This document shows, piece after piece, positions 52,366 to 61,565 of a stretch of 64,000 nucleotides of DNA. The notes under the pieces are model-generated. The model made no database searches. It had not been told where the DNA came from and saw nothing but the letters and a program-made list of their open reading frames with translations. A program made the position numbers and the translations under genes. Origin of the DNA: Alphaproteobacteria bacterium (GTDB taxonomy: Bacteria > Pseudomonadota > Gammaproteobacteria > JAGOUN01); assembly GCA_021151585.1 (NCBI GenBank), contig JAGKWX010000003.1, positions 13,464 through 77,463 on the forward strand, read 5' to 3'. Each line of letters begins with the position of its first letter. The first letter of the stretch is position 1.

Positions 52366-53526
52366 ATGTATACAAACACAGTAAATCTTAACCAAGACTT
52401 TGATCTTGAAAAATTCTATTTGAAACAACTTGTCGATGGGCTGCCGGAGTTTTTATTTTGGAAAGACAAAAACTCGGTTTTTCTTGGGTGTAATAAAAAT
52501 TTTGCGCAACTCGCTGGCTTATCTTGCCCTGCTGATATCATTGGAAAAACTGATTACGATCTCCCCTGGAGCAAAGACGAAAGCGACATGTATCGCGCCG
52601 ATGACTTGGAAATTATCCAATCTGGTAAAGGAAAATGTAATATTGAAGAAACCCAAACGATAGAAAATGGCATCAAAAAAACCTTATTAACCAACAAGGT
52701 GCCTCTGTACGATCAGCATGGAAATATTGCCGGAGTTGTTGGTATTTATTCGAACATTACTGAACTTAAAAATACTCAAATAAAACTCAAAGAAGAAAAA
52801 ATAAAAGCCGAATCGTCATCTCGCGCCAAAACAGAGTTCCTTGCCAATATGAGCCATGATGTTAAATCTCCACTACTGAGCATTAATATTTTGGCCAATA
52901 CCTTGCTTGATAGCGTTGATGAAGATAACAAGAAAAATGTTGAGTTAATTTTATTTTGTCAAAAGCAATTATCAACATTTTTTAAAAATTGCCTTGATAA
53001 TTCAAGCTATGAATTAGAAAGCCCGGCATCTTCTGAAGAAGCTTTTTCAACTGAAGCGCTAATGATAGAAATTTATAATTTATTTATAACTACCGCAACA
53101 GAAAAAAAATTATCCTTTGTGCTGGATATTGATGATGACGCCAAAACTATCGTCATCGGCCATCGTTTTGTTTTGTTGCGTATCATTATGAATCTTGTTA
53201 GCAATGCTTTAAAATTTACTGAAACAGGCGGAATAATGATTAAAGCAACAAAAACAGTGGTTGACGACAATCACATAATATTCAGTATTGCAGTACAAGA
53301 TAGTGGTCTGGGCATTCCCGAAGATAAGCAACACATTATTTTTGAGAGATTATCACGTTTAGCATCCGCGTTTTCTAAACGTATTGAGGGTAGCGGCATT
53401 GGTCTTTATATTGTTGACCAGTATGTTAAGCGTTTGAATGGCGCAATTGATGTCAAGAGTCGAGTCGGCGAAGGCAGTACGTTTACTGTATCCGTACCAT
53501 TGAAACTGGTTAAAAAAAATTGCTAG
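52366..53526 (+). CDS. PAS-domain sensor histidine kinase
   Basis: 386 residues, cytoplasmic, no membrane helices. A PAS domain (about 20-145; LPEFLFWKDKNSVFLGCNKN, then TDYDLPW and NKVPLYDQHGNIAGVVGIY) precedes a His-kinase domain with the H-box FLANMSHDVKSPLLSI (His164), N-box NLVSNALKFTETGG, DSGLGIPEDKQ and GSGIGLYIVDQYVKRL. AAGGA lies five bases before the ATG. There is no adjacent response regulator; the lone receiver at 44709 is the only candidate in the window. A decayed partial copy lies at 12150-12299. Confidence 0.93.
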   Translation: MYTNTVNLNQDFDLEKFYLKQLVDGLPEFLFWKDKNSVFLGCNKNFAQLAGLSCPADIIGKTDYDLPWSKDESDMYRADDLEIIQSGKGKCNIEETQTIENGIKKTLLTNKVPLYDQHGNIAGVVGIYSNITELKNTQIKLKEEKIKAESSSRAKTEFLANMSHDVKSPLLSINILANTLLDSVDEDNKKNVELILFCQKQLSTFFKNCLDNSSYELESPASSEEAFSTEALMIEIYNLFITTATEKKLSFVLDIDDDAKTIVIGHRFVLLRIIMNLVSNALKFTETGGIMIKATKTVVDDNHIIFSIAVQDSGLGIPEDKQHIIFERLSRLASAFSKRIEGSGIGLYIVDQYVKRLNGAIDVKSRVGEGSTFTVSVPLKLVKKNC

Positions 53527-53704
53527 CATAAAAGCAGTGTCAAGGGTGTGAATATTGGTCTTCCTGGTGTATCGAAACCGAGCCAAATTCAATATTTTCT
53601 TTTAATTCTTCTGTTGTAATTGGCTAAATCTATCTATTTCTGCACCTTAGTTTAATCGAATCACTCGAGGCTTGTGTTTGTATAGGTTGTCAGCCTAAGG
53701 CACG

Positions 53705-55078
53705 CTATGTGCCTAGGCTAAACCCAAGTGACCTCATGATGTCATGGCCTTGTTCTTTGCCATGATGCTCCGACTCTTTAGCTTTATCTGGATTATTTTC
53801 TTTCCATTTTTCAACCAATAATTTGGCATAATTTATATCGTGTGTATGCGAATCCACATCATTGATAGTGTCATAAAATTCTTCTAGGTCATCGTCGGTA
53901 TCTATTGATGGATGAGTCATGGCGCTATCTTGCTCGATATCTAATAACGCCGAGAGTGGTGGTGCGCTCGGAGCAGGTGCTTGATCTAGCGCTAGATTGA
54001 CACATTCAAGAAGAATTTTATATTTACTGTTTTGAGGGCCATCCAGCTGAAGATATTTTTCATGGGCTTCTGAAAATTCTTTTTGACAGAATTGCGCTTG
54101 ATCGTAAGTCATCTCGGTTTTTATCATGTTAATGATGCGAGAAATTTGCTTCGGCGGCATCAAGAGTATGAGCGATGTATAGGATCGACATGAGTGTAAA
54201 AGTAACGTGAAAATTTGGGTTACATCTTTATTATGTATCGCTCTTATTATTCTATGTATCTCTGAAACATTTACCAGCCTATAATTATAATTCGAGATTA
54301 TAGAAAGTAAAACTTCAGTATGCCAAGTGGCATCATGAATATCGTTGGGGAAGAAATTTTTTACTGAAATCGTTATTTTTTTCAACGATTCTATATGTTG
54401 AGTGATGAATTGTATTTTCTTTTGAAAAAAAATATTTTGCTCAGAGAGCTCGAATATTCTATTTTCTATAAATTTTATTTCAGTTTTTTCTAGATCAGTA
54501 AACCAGGATAAATTTTGCTTACGCATTTCTTTAAGCTGAGAATTGATATCATCCTTTTTTCTTTTTTCAAGATTCGTTATTTTATTATTATTCTCAATAT
54601 TCTCCTGCAATTTTTTAATTTTTTCTATTAATTTTGGGTAGAAGCCTGATAGCTTCATATAGTATGTAAATATTGCTTGGATAGTCTGATTTAAGCTATT
54701 TGCAAAAGATGAGCCTCTAGCGGTTATACTTAGGAAGAAATCAATCAATGCTTCAAATTTTTTAACGGTTTCATCTAGATTGTCCTGTTTAACTTCCAGG
54801 GGGTCAATCAAATCCCCAATAAGCTTTATTGCTTCTTGATACTGAATTTTTAATAACTCGGATTTTTCTTTTGTAAGAAACCAAGATGTTGTTGGGCTAT
54901 AGTTCTTGAAAGTAGACATAAACAAACTGTCTTTTTTTCCTGGGAAAGCTGGGTTTTGTCCATTTTTAAGATCTTGATCAGTTTCTGCAGGAGTTATCTG
55001 GCCATCTTCTGATCCTATGGGTATCGCAATTGCTACTGGTATATCTTTTTGTGTGACATCAGCGCCTGATTTGAGCAT
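53705..55078 (-). CDS. 457-aa coiled-coil protein of unknown function, effector-like
   Basis: No family recognised; no signal peptide. Residues 1-55 look disordered. About 75-260 are charged helices with coiled-coil character (LIEKIKKLQENIENNNKI). A helical domain runs to about 375, followed by a low-complexity acidic tail: APAPSAPPLSALLDIEQD, then DDDLEEFYDTIND, then a polar Glu/Lys/His-rich end (KAKESEHHGKEQGHD). The tail includes a PSAP tetrapeptide. A minus-strand TATACT lies about 45 bases upstream. The gene is isolated between the PAS kinase and the phosphatase-like gene. Confidence 0.72.
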   Translation of the reverse strand: MLKSGADVTQKDIPVAIAIPIGSEDGQITPAETDQDLKNGQNPAFPGKKDSLFMSTFKNYSPTTSWFLTKEKSELLKIQYQEAIKLIGDLIDPLEVKQDNLDETVKKFEALIDFFLSITARGSSFANSLNQTIQAIFTYYMKLSGFYPKLIEKIKKLQENIENNNKITNLEKRKKDDINSQLKEMRKQNLSWFTDLEKTEIKFIENRIFELSEQNIFFQKKIQFITQHIESLKKITISVKNFFPNDIHDATWHTEVLLSIISNYNYRLVNVSEIHRIIRAIHNKDVTQIFTLLLHSCRSYTSLILLMPPKQISRIINMIKTEMTYDQAQFCQKEFSEAHEKYLQLDGPQNSKYKILLECVNLALDQAPAPSAPPLSALLDIEQDSAMTHPSIDTDDDLEEFYDTINDVDSHTHDINYAKLLVEKWKENNPDKAKESEHHGKEQGHDIMRSLGFSLGT

Positions 55079-55789
55079 GATGAGCCTCTTATTGTTATTA
55101 CTTAGCGCTAGTATAGTGCAAAATTTGAAAATTTTAATTCTAGAGCGATATTTTTTAATTTAATTGATTTGCTTTGCTTGCTGTATAGCGACGCCGTAAT
55201 GCGCCAAACTTAACAAGTGCCATGTAAATTAAAATAGCAGACCCATAAGCGCTATTATGTCGCTAGGTATTGATATTTCAAATAATGTTGTTGAATTCTG
55301 TGGCTTGGATCCATGAGAAAATTTTTTGTTTATACAATATAACAATGGCTAGCCAAGAGAGTTTATATTAAAGCTTGTGGGTGGCGTCAACCATTGGCAA
55401 AAGAACCCTAGAAAAAATTGGTGTTACTGTAAAATTAAGCAGTCTGCAATTTGAGAAGCCTTGTGTAAGCACGCATAAAATAGGCGCGACCTTTGCTCAT
55501 GGACTCGGTTTCACGCATCTATAAGAATTGTAACCTATTGTTATGTAAAGATTTTTTCTGCACATCTCCAAAATCGTAAACTTAGAATAAACCAGGGTAT
55601 AATTCAGACTAGCATTCGCAATAACAACTACTGCCTCTTGGTTGTAGACTGCTGCGCGATTAACATTAACAATACTGCTGATGTGCTTCCGGCCAGCGGA
55701 CAAATCGGCTCCATTCCTGTGTCATCAAAAGATGAACAAGCTTTGCTCATATGTAGGGTTCAAACAAAAACAATAAATAATTCTATGCT
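55079..55789. other. 711-base intergenic region with no supported gene
   Basis: Frames of up to 68 codons exist on both strands (for example 55497-55703 minus) but none shows a recognisable family or ribosome site. The left end holds the upstream region of the 457-aa gene. The stretch may be decayed coding sequence. Confidence 0.5.
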
Positions 55790-55827
55790 CTTAATTTTAG
55801 CTTAAGCTTTGTGTGATGAAATTTAAT
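55790..55827 (+). promoter_or_regulatory. PmrA-box-like tandem repeat with -10
   Basis: CTTAATTTT-AG-CTTAAGCTT (55790-55809) matches cTTAATatT-N2-cTTAATatT, the PmrA site described for Legionella and Coxiella, at 15 of 18 positions. TTTAAT (55822-55827) follows after 12 bases and fits a -10. Transcription would start near 55834, before the ATG at 55867. Confidence 0.5.
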
Positions 55828-55866
55828 TCAATAAAATTAAATTACTTATCAACAAGGACTGTGGCA

Positions 55867-58800
55867 ATGATTACTCGCCAAGATTATCTTCATTTATTGG
55901 ATTTTTTGTTTAACGGAAATGATTTGACAGAGCAGCATGTTGCTGATTTGGTTGAATATGAGCATGCGACTTGGGAATCAACCAAAGAGCAGCGTTTTAT
56001 GTTGGATAATTTTTGCATTAAATTAATTGATGTGCTTTCCTTAGTTTCACCCTTGATAAATACTTATGGCCTTGATTCACAAGCCAACATCAGCAAATGG
56101 TGTAACTTTGCTTCTGCGATTTCTGAAAAGCTTGTTGAGTATCAACAACAACATCAACAACGCGAAGGTCAATTTAGCCGCCAGGAAATGAAAACACTCA
56201 CCCGTCAATTAGGTTCGCTATTATTGCAAGCTATCAAGGCATTGAAAGCGATGCTTAAGCAAGCAGGTTTACCCGAAAATCTTTTGACTCATTTCAATAA
56301 CATGCAACAAGCGGAGCTGCGCTTACGCCATAGTGAGCGCCATAATCATCTTACCGTTAAGAGAAACCTCCAGGAAGTGGATGAGGCTCTGGCCGAAACG
56401 GTAGCAAATTTAGTCGAACAGGTCGAGCAATTACGTCAGCGTGATTTTTTTATTTTACCTTTCCATAAAAACAAACAAAACGTCGAAGCATTAAAAAGCG
56501 CTTCGACAGATAGTGATGAAACAAAAAGTGGTAGCAGTGAAGAAGAGGCTAAAATTGACCCCGAAAATCCGCTGCCTACCGCGATTGGCGCGAAAGAAAC
56601 GGGCAAGGTACACCGCCAGCAGCGCAGGGAATATGCTCTTGATCCGATTGTCACACCGTACGTTGAGGCGCAAGCAAGCCCTTGGGTATTTATGCAAGTC
56701 ACGGAAGCGGCTCATCGTTATACACCTGATAAACATGGTCAGACCCAATTTGCTAACTTAGCTCCCTTGCAGTTAGCGCAATATTTTCACATCTTAAATA
56801 ACACAAAATTGGTGGAAAATTCGCAGGGGGGTTACGCCGTCGAGCACAACGATTATCGCCAAGAATTATTTTGGTTTTATGTTATCCCCTCAGCGATTCA
56901 AGTCGATATTCTTAAACGGCTAAAACGCTATGAGCAAGAAGCGTTTGCCGAAGCAGTCGCCACGGATATGCCAAGTGATTATATTTTGGCGCAAAAAATT
57001 AGCCATGTCTTTGGTCATGTCGGGAGTGGTGCGAAAGACAGTGGGCCCAGCGTGCACATTGGATTGTCCAACCGCCATTTACTGTGGCAGGCGTCTCGCC
57101 TCGTTTTTGATAGTCACGCTTATTTACCGAAACATACTCGCACCAGTGGGGTTTATCATCGTAATGCGATGCCTGCTTTAAGTAGTTTAAATTTACAAGA
57201 TCGTACTTTTGAGCAATTGCATGTCCAGTTTGTCATGCAAATCATAGAGCAAGATATTCAGGATCGCGCCACTGCCATGATAGAGCGATACCGCTATGAA
57301 TTGGGTGAGTGGTTTGCGGCGCATGGTGAAGAAGTGCAGTATACGCTAACGCGTTATATTATTGATTTATTATCGCCAGGACGTTTAGATGAATTAATGC
57401 GCCTAGTGATGCAAGTGTTTGGCAAGAGTTTTAATGAAGATAATCGCAAAATGACCGCGTTACTTATTGAAGCTACGAAACAGTTACGAAAAAAATATCG
57501 CGATCTTGCACTGGATGTTATCTATCCTGCGCAAGGCGAAGCCGCGGAGAAAAAATATACAGTCAAAGTAAACTTTGCTGTGGAAATTGAGGGGATTAAT
57601 GGTATTCGTAAAAGCAATGGTTTAATCGGATTATTGCAAATGGATAATAATGTAGATTCTACGGGTCCTATTGCTGCTATGTGCCAAATGGCTCATGAAT
57701 TAACTCTTTATGCTAACGGTCTGGTTGCGCCTCTTAGTCAGCAGCCTGAACAAGAACTGACAGAGATTCCGGATAGGTTGATGGTAATTGCTAAAGACTT
57801 AATGCAGCTCACAGCTTCTTCAGATATTCGTTTATTGCCTACCGATAAACTAGAAAGTATGAGCGCATCTATCGAGACGATGAAGCAAAGCTTAACCGCT
57901 TTGTATCATCGTGAGCCTACGCATACAGCAAATGTTACTATCATGCGCTTAGAGATGTTTGTGCAATACTTAATGACGTTGAATCACGGATATGTGCATT
58001 CGCACGATTACAATTTAGAACTGATGGCTGCAGCATTTTTAGGTGTTGCGCTTAATCCAGAAGGGCTTAGTGCAAATTGTAAGAGTGGGCATGATCGTAC
58101 AGGCGCTTGGGATAACATGGTTGCCACCCTCCATTACACTTATCATAAATATAATCGTCGTTTACCTGACATGCAGCAACAAACCATTGCGGAATGGGCT
58201 TTGGGTAAAGAACAAATGTTGCGCGTTTGGCGAACGCTGACCGGGCAAATGGCTGAGGCGCATCGCTTTATTCCTAGCGATGACTTTTTTAATGACAATC
58301 TCAATTTATTATTGAGTAATCATGAATTGCGCGCGCGTGGCCAATCGGGAAATGAATCAGGTTTGAAAAGTTTGCCGCAAGCTTATCAAGGGCCATTAGC
58401 AGGAAAATTGTTCTTAGGGTCATCGGGTGCTCACTCAACAGGTTTGCTCAAAGCAGCGGCTCGCGCGGGTGTGATAGAGCAATTTAAAATAGCCAAAGAA
58501 GGAGCGGGGCTTTATAAACATAATGTCAAAAAATCAGGTCCCGCTGTCAAGCTGAGTGTTGATTCTGTCTCGGAAAAAAGCCGTGTCGCTTTAAGTGATC
58601 GCCTCGCTAAAGTCATTGCTAAAAAAGTCGGGGGTATGGATGGCGAACAATTTGCCGCGATGCAAAATACCGAAATTAGTCAGCAACAAGCTCATATGTT
58701 GAATGATATTCGTCAATCCATGATGACCACAGAAAGAGATTGGGATATGGCTAATGAGCCTATGAGCTTAAGCGATACTCTGCAAACCGTTCAGCAGCGA

Positions 58801-60042
58801 GCAGATAGCCAGCGCGATCCAGCAGCGCCTTATGTCGAACTGCGCCGTTGTGGCTTGTTTGTTTTATCGCCCCATCGTCAGCGATTATATAGTGAGGCCG
58901 ACGCTGAGTCAGGTATTGGTATTCAGATGAACCCCATCCATCATAGCGAAAAGCGCGGCTCACATCGAATCTCTGGCCGTAGCCTTACGACATCGCTATC
59001 ACGCGACTTAGAAGCAAATGGTGATTTTGAATTACGAGCAAAACAAGAAGCGGAATTAACTGACAGTATTAGGGAATGCTTCCAGTGGGCGTTGTTATAT
59101 CACAATTTAGATGCAGTGAGTTATCGCACGGTCATTCAGGCAGTAATAGGTGTGTTACTTTGTTCGTTAGCGACGACGTTAACTTTTCAGTACTATGGTA
59201 GTCAATTTTATCCACCAAGAAGCTTTGAAGAAGAGTGGTCGACCGGTAAATTAGGTAATAATGTATATACTGTTGTTGTCCTCTCATTGTTTGATTATGG
59301 TACGATTGCGACCTTATTATGGGATGAATTAATCGTTCAAACTTTAATTATCCGTCATTATTACCTTGAAGCATTTAAACAGTTAGCAATACATACTGCT
59401 TCTGCCGAACAAAAGAACTTAGGCGAAAGAATGATAGAGCAGTTGAGAGCGCTTGCTCTGAACCAACAGCGCTTTCCTCAGGCGGTAATCGATTCTGCGC
59501 ATAAAGCATTAACTGCCAGTATAATAGCGAACAGATCAAATTCTTATCTTTTTAGCAACTGTGGTTTCTTGCCTTGTGTTACAGTAAAAGACCTTTTAGT
59601 AAGCTGTGGTCAGCGCTTAGTCGAGTGGAGTCTGCCTTTGCAGCGCTTTGAATTGTTCGTTATTCCCATCACTTACTCTTTGTTGTTTATTGGCTGGATG
59701 TTGTCAGAGTGGCGTTTCATAGCTACTGCACTGGCTCAAGAATTTGCAGTAGATTTCTTGCTCAAATTAAATGGAAATTCATTGGGTGCTAATGAACATC
59801 AAGAGCAATCGCTTTATAGCTTACTTTCGGACGTTTCTATGGCCGTATCTTGTGCAAAAATTGTCTTGACCTTTTTGAAAAAAGAAAGTTGGAATAAAAA
59901 ATTACCTGAACATAATAGAATAGGAGTTAATATTTCAGAAAGTTATTCATTCGTTGGGTTATTCAAGAATAATGAGAATCACAAATCTATCCCAAGCATT
60001 GATTCGGCTCATCCGAGCTTGAATCAATGCTTGGGAAAATAA
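55867..60042 (+). CDS. 1391-aa putative phosphoinositide phosphatase with CX5R motif and C-terminal membrane segments
   Basis: The ATG at 55867 has AAGGA eight bases upstream. Earlier GTG 55813 and ATG 55816 lie upstream of the predicted transcript start. Residues 1-220 are helical. Around Cys738, LSANCKSGHDRTGAWDN matches the CX5R active-site loop of the SopB/IpgD/SidF and inositol-polyphosphate 4-phosphatase group (CKSGKDRTG or CKSAKDRT), including the Lys and Asp that mark lipid phosphatases. Hydrophobic segments lie at about 1085-1107, 1131-1165 and 1261-1282. SidF of Legionella also pairs this motif with C-terminal membrane segments. Activity on phosphoinositides and delivery to a host are inferred; overall similarity to a known effector is not visible by eye. 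Confidence 0.78.
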   Translation: MITRQDYLHLLDFLFNGNDLTEQHVADLVEYEHATWESTKEQRFMLDNFCIKLIDVLSLVSPLINTYGLDSQANISKWCNFASAISEKLVEYQQQHQQREGQFSRQEMKTLTRQLGSLLLQAIKALKAMLKQAGLPENLLTHFNNMQQAELRLRHSERHNHLTVKRNLQEVDEALAETVANLVEQVEQLRQRDFFILPFHKNKQNVEALKSASTDSDETKSGSSEEEAKIDPENPLPTAIGAKETGKVHRQQRREYALDPIVTPYVEAQASPWVFMQVTEAAHRYTPDKHGQTQFANLAPLQLAQYFHILNNTKLVENSQGGYAVEHNDYRQELFWFYVIPSAIQVDILKRLKRYEQEAFAEAVATDMPSDYILAQKISHVFGHVGSGAKDSGPSVHIGLSNRHLLWQASRLVFDSHAYLPKHTRTSGVYHRNAMPALSSLNLQDRTFEQLHVQFVMQIIEQDIQDRATAMIERYRYELGEWFAAHGEEVQYTLTRYIIDLLSPGRLDELMRLVMQVFGKSFNEDNRKMTALLIEATKQLRKKYRDLALDVIYPAQGEAAEKKYTVKVNFAVEIEGINGIRKSNGLIGLLQMDNNVDSTGPIAAMCQMAHELTLYANGLVAPLSQQPEQELTEIPDRLMVIAKDLMQLTASSDIRLLPTDKLESMSASIETMKQSLTALYHREPTHTANVTIMRLEMFVQYLMTLNHGYVHSHDYNLELMAAAFLGVALNPEGLSANCKSGHDRTGAWDNMVATLHYTYHKYNRRLPDMQQQTIAEWALGKEQMLRVWRTLTGQMAEAHRFIPSDDFFNDNLNLLLSNHELRARGQSGNESGLKSLPQAYQGPLAGKLFLGSSGAHSTGLLKAAARAGVIEQFKIAKEGAGLYKHNVKKSGPAVKLSVDSVSEKSRVALSDRLAKVIAKKVGGMDGEQFAAMQNTEISQQQAHMLNDIRQSMMTTERDWDMANEPMSLSDTLQTVQQRADSQRDPAAPYVELRRCGLFVLSPHRQRLYSEADAESGIGIQMNPIHHSEKRGSHRISGRSLTTSLSRDLEANGDFELRAKQEAELTDSIRECFQWALLYHNLDAVSYRTVIQAVIGVLLCSLATTLTFQYYGSQFYPPRSFEEEWSTGKLGNNVYTVVVLSLFDYGTIATLLWDELIVQTLIIRHYYLEAFKQLAIHTASAEQKNLGERMIEQLRALALNQQRFPQAVIDSAHKALTASIIANRSNSYLFSNCGFLPCVTVKDLLVSCGQRLVEWSLPLQRFELFVIPITYSLLFIGWMLSEWRFIATALAQEFAVDFLLKLNGNSLGANEHQEQSLYSLLSDVSMAVSCAKIVLTFLKKESWNKKLPEHNRIGVNISESYSFVGLFKNNENHKSIPSIDSAHPSLNQCLGK
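59991..60035. repeat. long perfect inverted repeat at the 3' end of the phosphatase-like gene
   Basis: CCCAAGCATTGATTC (59991-60005) and GAATCAATGCTTGGG (60021-60035) are perfect complements. Inside them GCTC-ATCC-GAGC adds four more pairs, so a stem of about 20 bp with one bulge is possible. The repeat is coding (the last residues are SIDSAHPSLNQCLGK) and lies between convergent genes. Neither side has a T-run. Confidence 0.85.
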
Positions 60043-60044
60043 AA

Positions 60045-60587
60045 CTAAAGTCCAATACTATCAATAAACAAACGAACATCTTGATTAGTATACGGTTTGT
60101 CCAAGATAATGCCTTTTGGTAGAGAGTCTAGCTTGCCAGAGGGCATGTTTTGAACCAATTTGAACGTTAGTGTAATTTTTCCGCCGTTGCTTGGGTCATA
60201 ACGGAAGTCAGTAAATTTAGCAGTAATGATCTTTGACAATATAGTTAATGTTCCCATTGGCGCCATGCTTGAAAAACTATTCGCATCTTTCTTATGCCAT
60301 TCTCGATCGAACTTTTTCAGGCTTTCATGTTTTTCTTTGTCTGAATTTTCATCTATTTCAGTGACTTTTTGAGTTCTTATCAAATCGCTCAAAATTGCTT
60401 GATATGTATTATCGCCGATTTTGCTAATAATCACCGCACGAGCGCCAAGATATATATCTACTTCATCCGGTGCTGCTTGAGTAGCAGTAGAGATTGTTGG
60501 CTCGTTTGCAGCATGCCCAGATGCGTGTGTTAATCCAGCGAACATTACAGTAGAAAGAAGAAGCGCTAAGGTAGTTTTCTTTATCAT
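60045..60587 (-). CDS. small exported protein of unknown function
   Basis: 180 residues from the ATG at 60587, which has GGAGGA four bases upstream and opens a signal peptide (KKTTLALLLSTVMFAGLTHA). The mature part is mixed, with beta-rich segments ARAVIISKIGDNTYQAIL and GGKITLTFKLVQNMPSGKL. No Cys and no lipobox are present, so it is probably periplasmic or secreted. No family is known to me. It is convergent with the phosphatase-like gene, two bases apart. Confidence 0.75.
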   Translation of the reverse strand: MIKKTTLALLLSTVMFAGLTHASGHAANEPTISTATQAAPDEVDIYLGARAVIISKIGDNTYQAILSDLIRTQKVTEIDENSDKEKHESLKKFDREWHKKDANSFSSMAPMGTLTILSKIITAKFTDFRYDPSNGGKITLTFKLVQNMPSGKLDSLPKGIILDKPYTNQDVRLFIDSIGL

Positions 60588-60890
60588 GAGATCCTCCATT
60601 TTTTTAGAACGGCACACTTTCCCTATTTATGTGTACCTTAGTAATATATAGCCAAGTTTATTGAAAAAGCAAATTATATCAGGTTTCTTTACGTTTTTTT
60701 TCAATCAGCCAGTTGTAATTATTTTTAAGATTTTTAGCTCATTTGTCTAAGGCAGGTGCAATTGTAATTCTAAATCAGTTTTTCGGTTGGTTAATATGAC
60801 AGAAAAGCGCTATTTCAAATAAGACAGCATCGCGCATTGGTTCATAAACAATGATACGACTACTAAGTAGTTGCTTAAAATAAAATCACA
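60588..60890. other. intergenic stretch, nothing recognised
   Basis: About 300 A+T-rich bases between the exported-protein gene and a transposase remnant. No reading frame, hairpin or promoter that I can support was seen. Confidence 0.4.
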
Positions 60891-61164
60891 CTAATTAAAT
60901 GAATTATTTTGTAATAAGGGCGTAGTTATAGGCAGATTAATTAATCTATAAGCTCGAAAAGCATCTAAATTTTTAATGTCATAGCTATGACCATTCTGAA
61001 AATGAGTGATGGGGTCGAGTGTGCCGCGTTTTTTGTAAGGCGAGCCAGTTGTAAATAGTTTGTTTGCTGATAGAAAATATCTCGCAAACCGTTTTCTTAT
61101 TCATCCCCTCTTTAAGTGCTGCTATAACACGATCTCTTAAATCTACGCTGTACGGCAATCTCAT
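60891..61164 (-). pseudogene. IS630-type transposase N-terminal remnant, frameshifted
   Basis: From the ATG at 61164 the minus strand reads RLPYSVDLRDRVIAALKEGM and then KKTVCEIFSISKQTIYNWL, the helix-turn-helix start of IS630/Tc1-like transposases. After LALQK the frame breaks at a run of six T on the plus strand (61029-61034). The neighbouring frame continues with GTLDPITHFQNGHSYDIKNL and then DAFRAY before a stop at 60891. The DDE catalytic part is absent. Confidence 0.75.
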
Positions 61165-61229
61165 TTTCTTTGATCAATGATAAAGGAAAATTATAGCAAC
61201 AACTTAGTCAAAGCGTTAGTGGGGCATGC

Positions 61230-61340
61230 TATACAAAAGAGTTCAAACATGAATCTGTGCGCTTTGCGCTAGACTCTGGATCGATTGTCAATAGAGCGCA
61301 ATTTTTAGCTATTACCGTCGGTACGCTTCAAGCATGGATA
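61230..61340 (+). pseudogene. IS3-type OrfA remnant
   Basis: The plus strand reads YTKEFKHESVRFALDSGSIV, then AQFLAITVGTLQAWIED, which is the N-terminal helix-turn-helix pattern of IS3-family OrfA (typically YT.EFK.EAVRLA...). There is no start codon in frame and the similarity stops after about 40 codons. On the opposite strand, 61341-61510 stays open without a start and may be another fragment. Confidence 0.6.
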
Positions 61341-61486
61341 GAGGATGTAAAAATTTTGGTGGGTAGTTACAATTTTTTAAATGACTTGCTTTCGCTTTTT
61401 CATCAATTTCAGCGACTTTATTAACAAGCTCAACTATATGGTAAAAAAAGAAAACAATTCTTGCATGAGTAATATTTCGCCTACTC

Positions 61487-61515
61487 TTATCAAATATTTT
61501 TTTTTGTACTATAAT
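61487..61515 (+). promoter_or_regulatory. promoter of the 175-aa exported protein
   Basis: TTATCA and a perfect TATAAT (61510-61515) are 17 bases apart, about 50 bases before the ATG at 61566. Confidence 0.5.
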
Positions 61516-61565
61516 AAAAAAACCGTATTAAATTTGATTTAGAATTTTTAGATAAGGATATCGCC

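Noticed and set aside
52297..52392. 31-codon frame overlapping the start of the PAS kinase, possible leader peptide
   Set aside because: No ribosome site, and it shares most of its 3' part with the kinase start in another frame.
55100..55150. PmrA-like repeat upstream of the 457-aa gene
   Set aside because: The best alignment matches only about 11 of 18 positions in very A+T-rich sequence.
55497..55703. 68-codon minus-strand frame in the 55-kb intergenic region
   Set aside because: No ribosome site, no recognisable domain and no promoter; likely chance or decayed sequence.
61025..61035. Programmed frameshift in the IS630-type remnant at a run of six T (A on the coding strand)
   Set aside because: The needed shift is +1, the heptamer is not in register for -1 slippage, and the catalytic domain is missing, so a simple inactivating indel is more likely.
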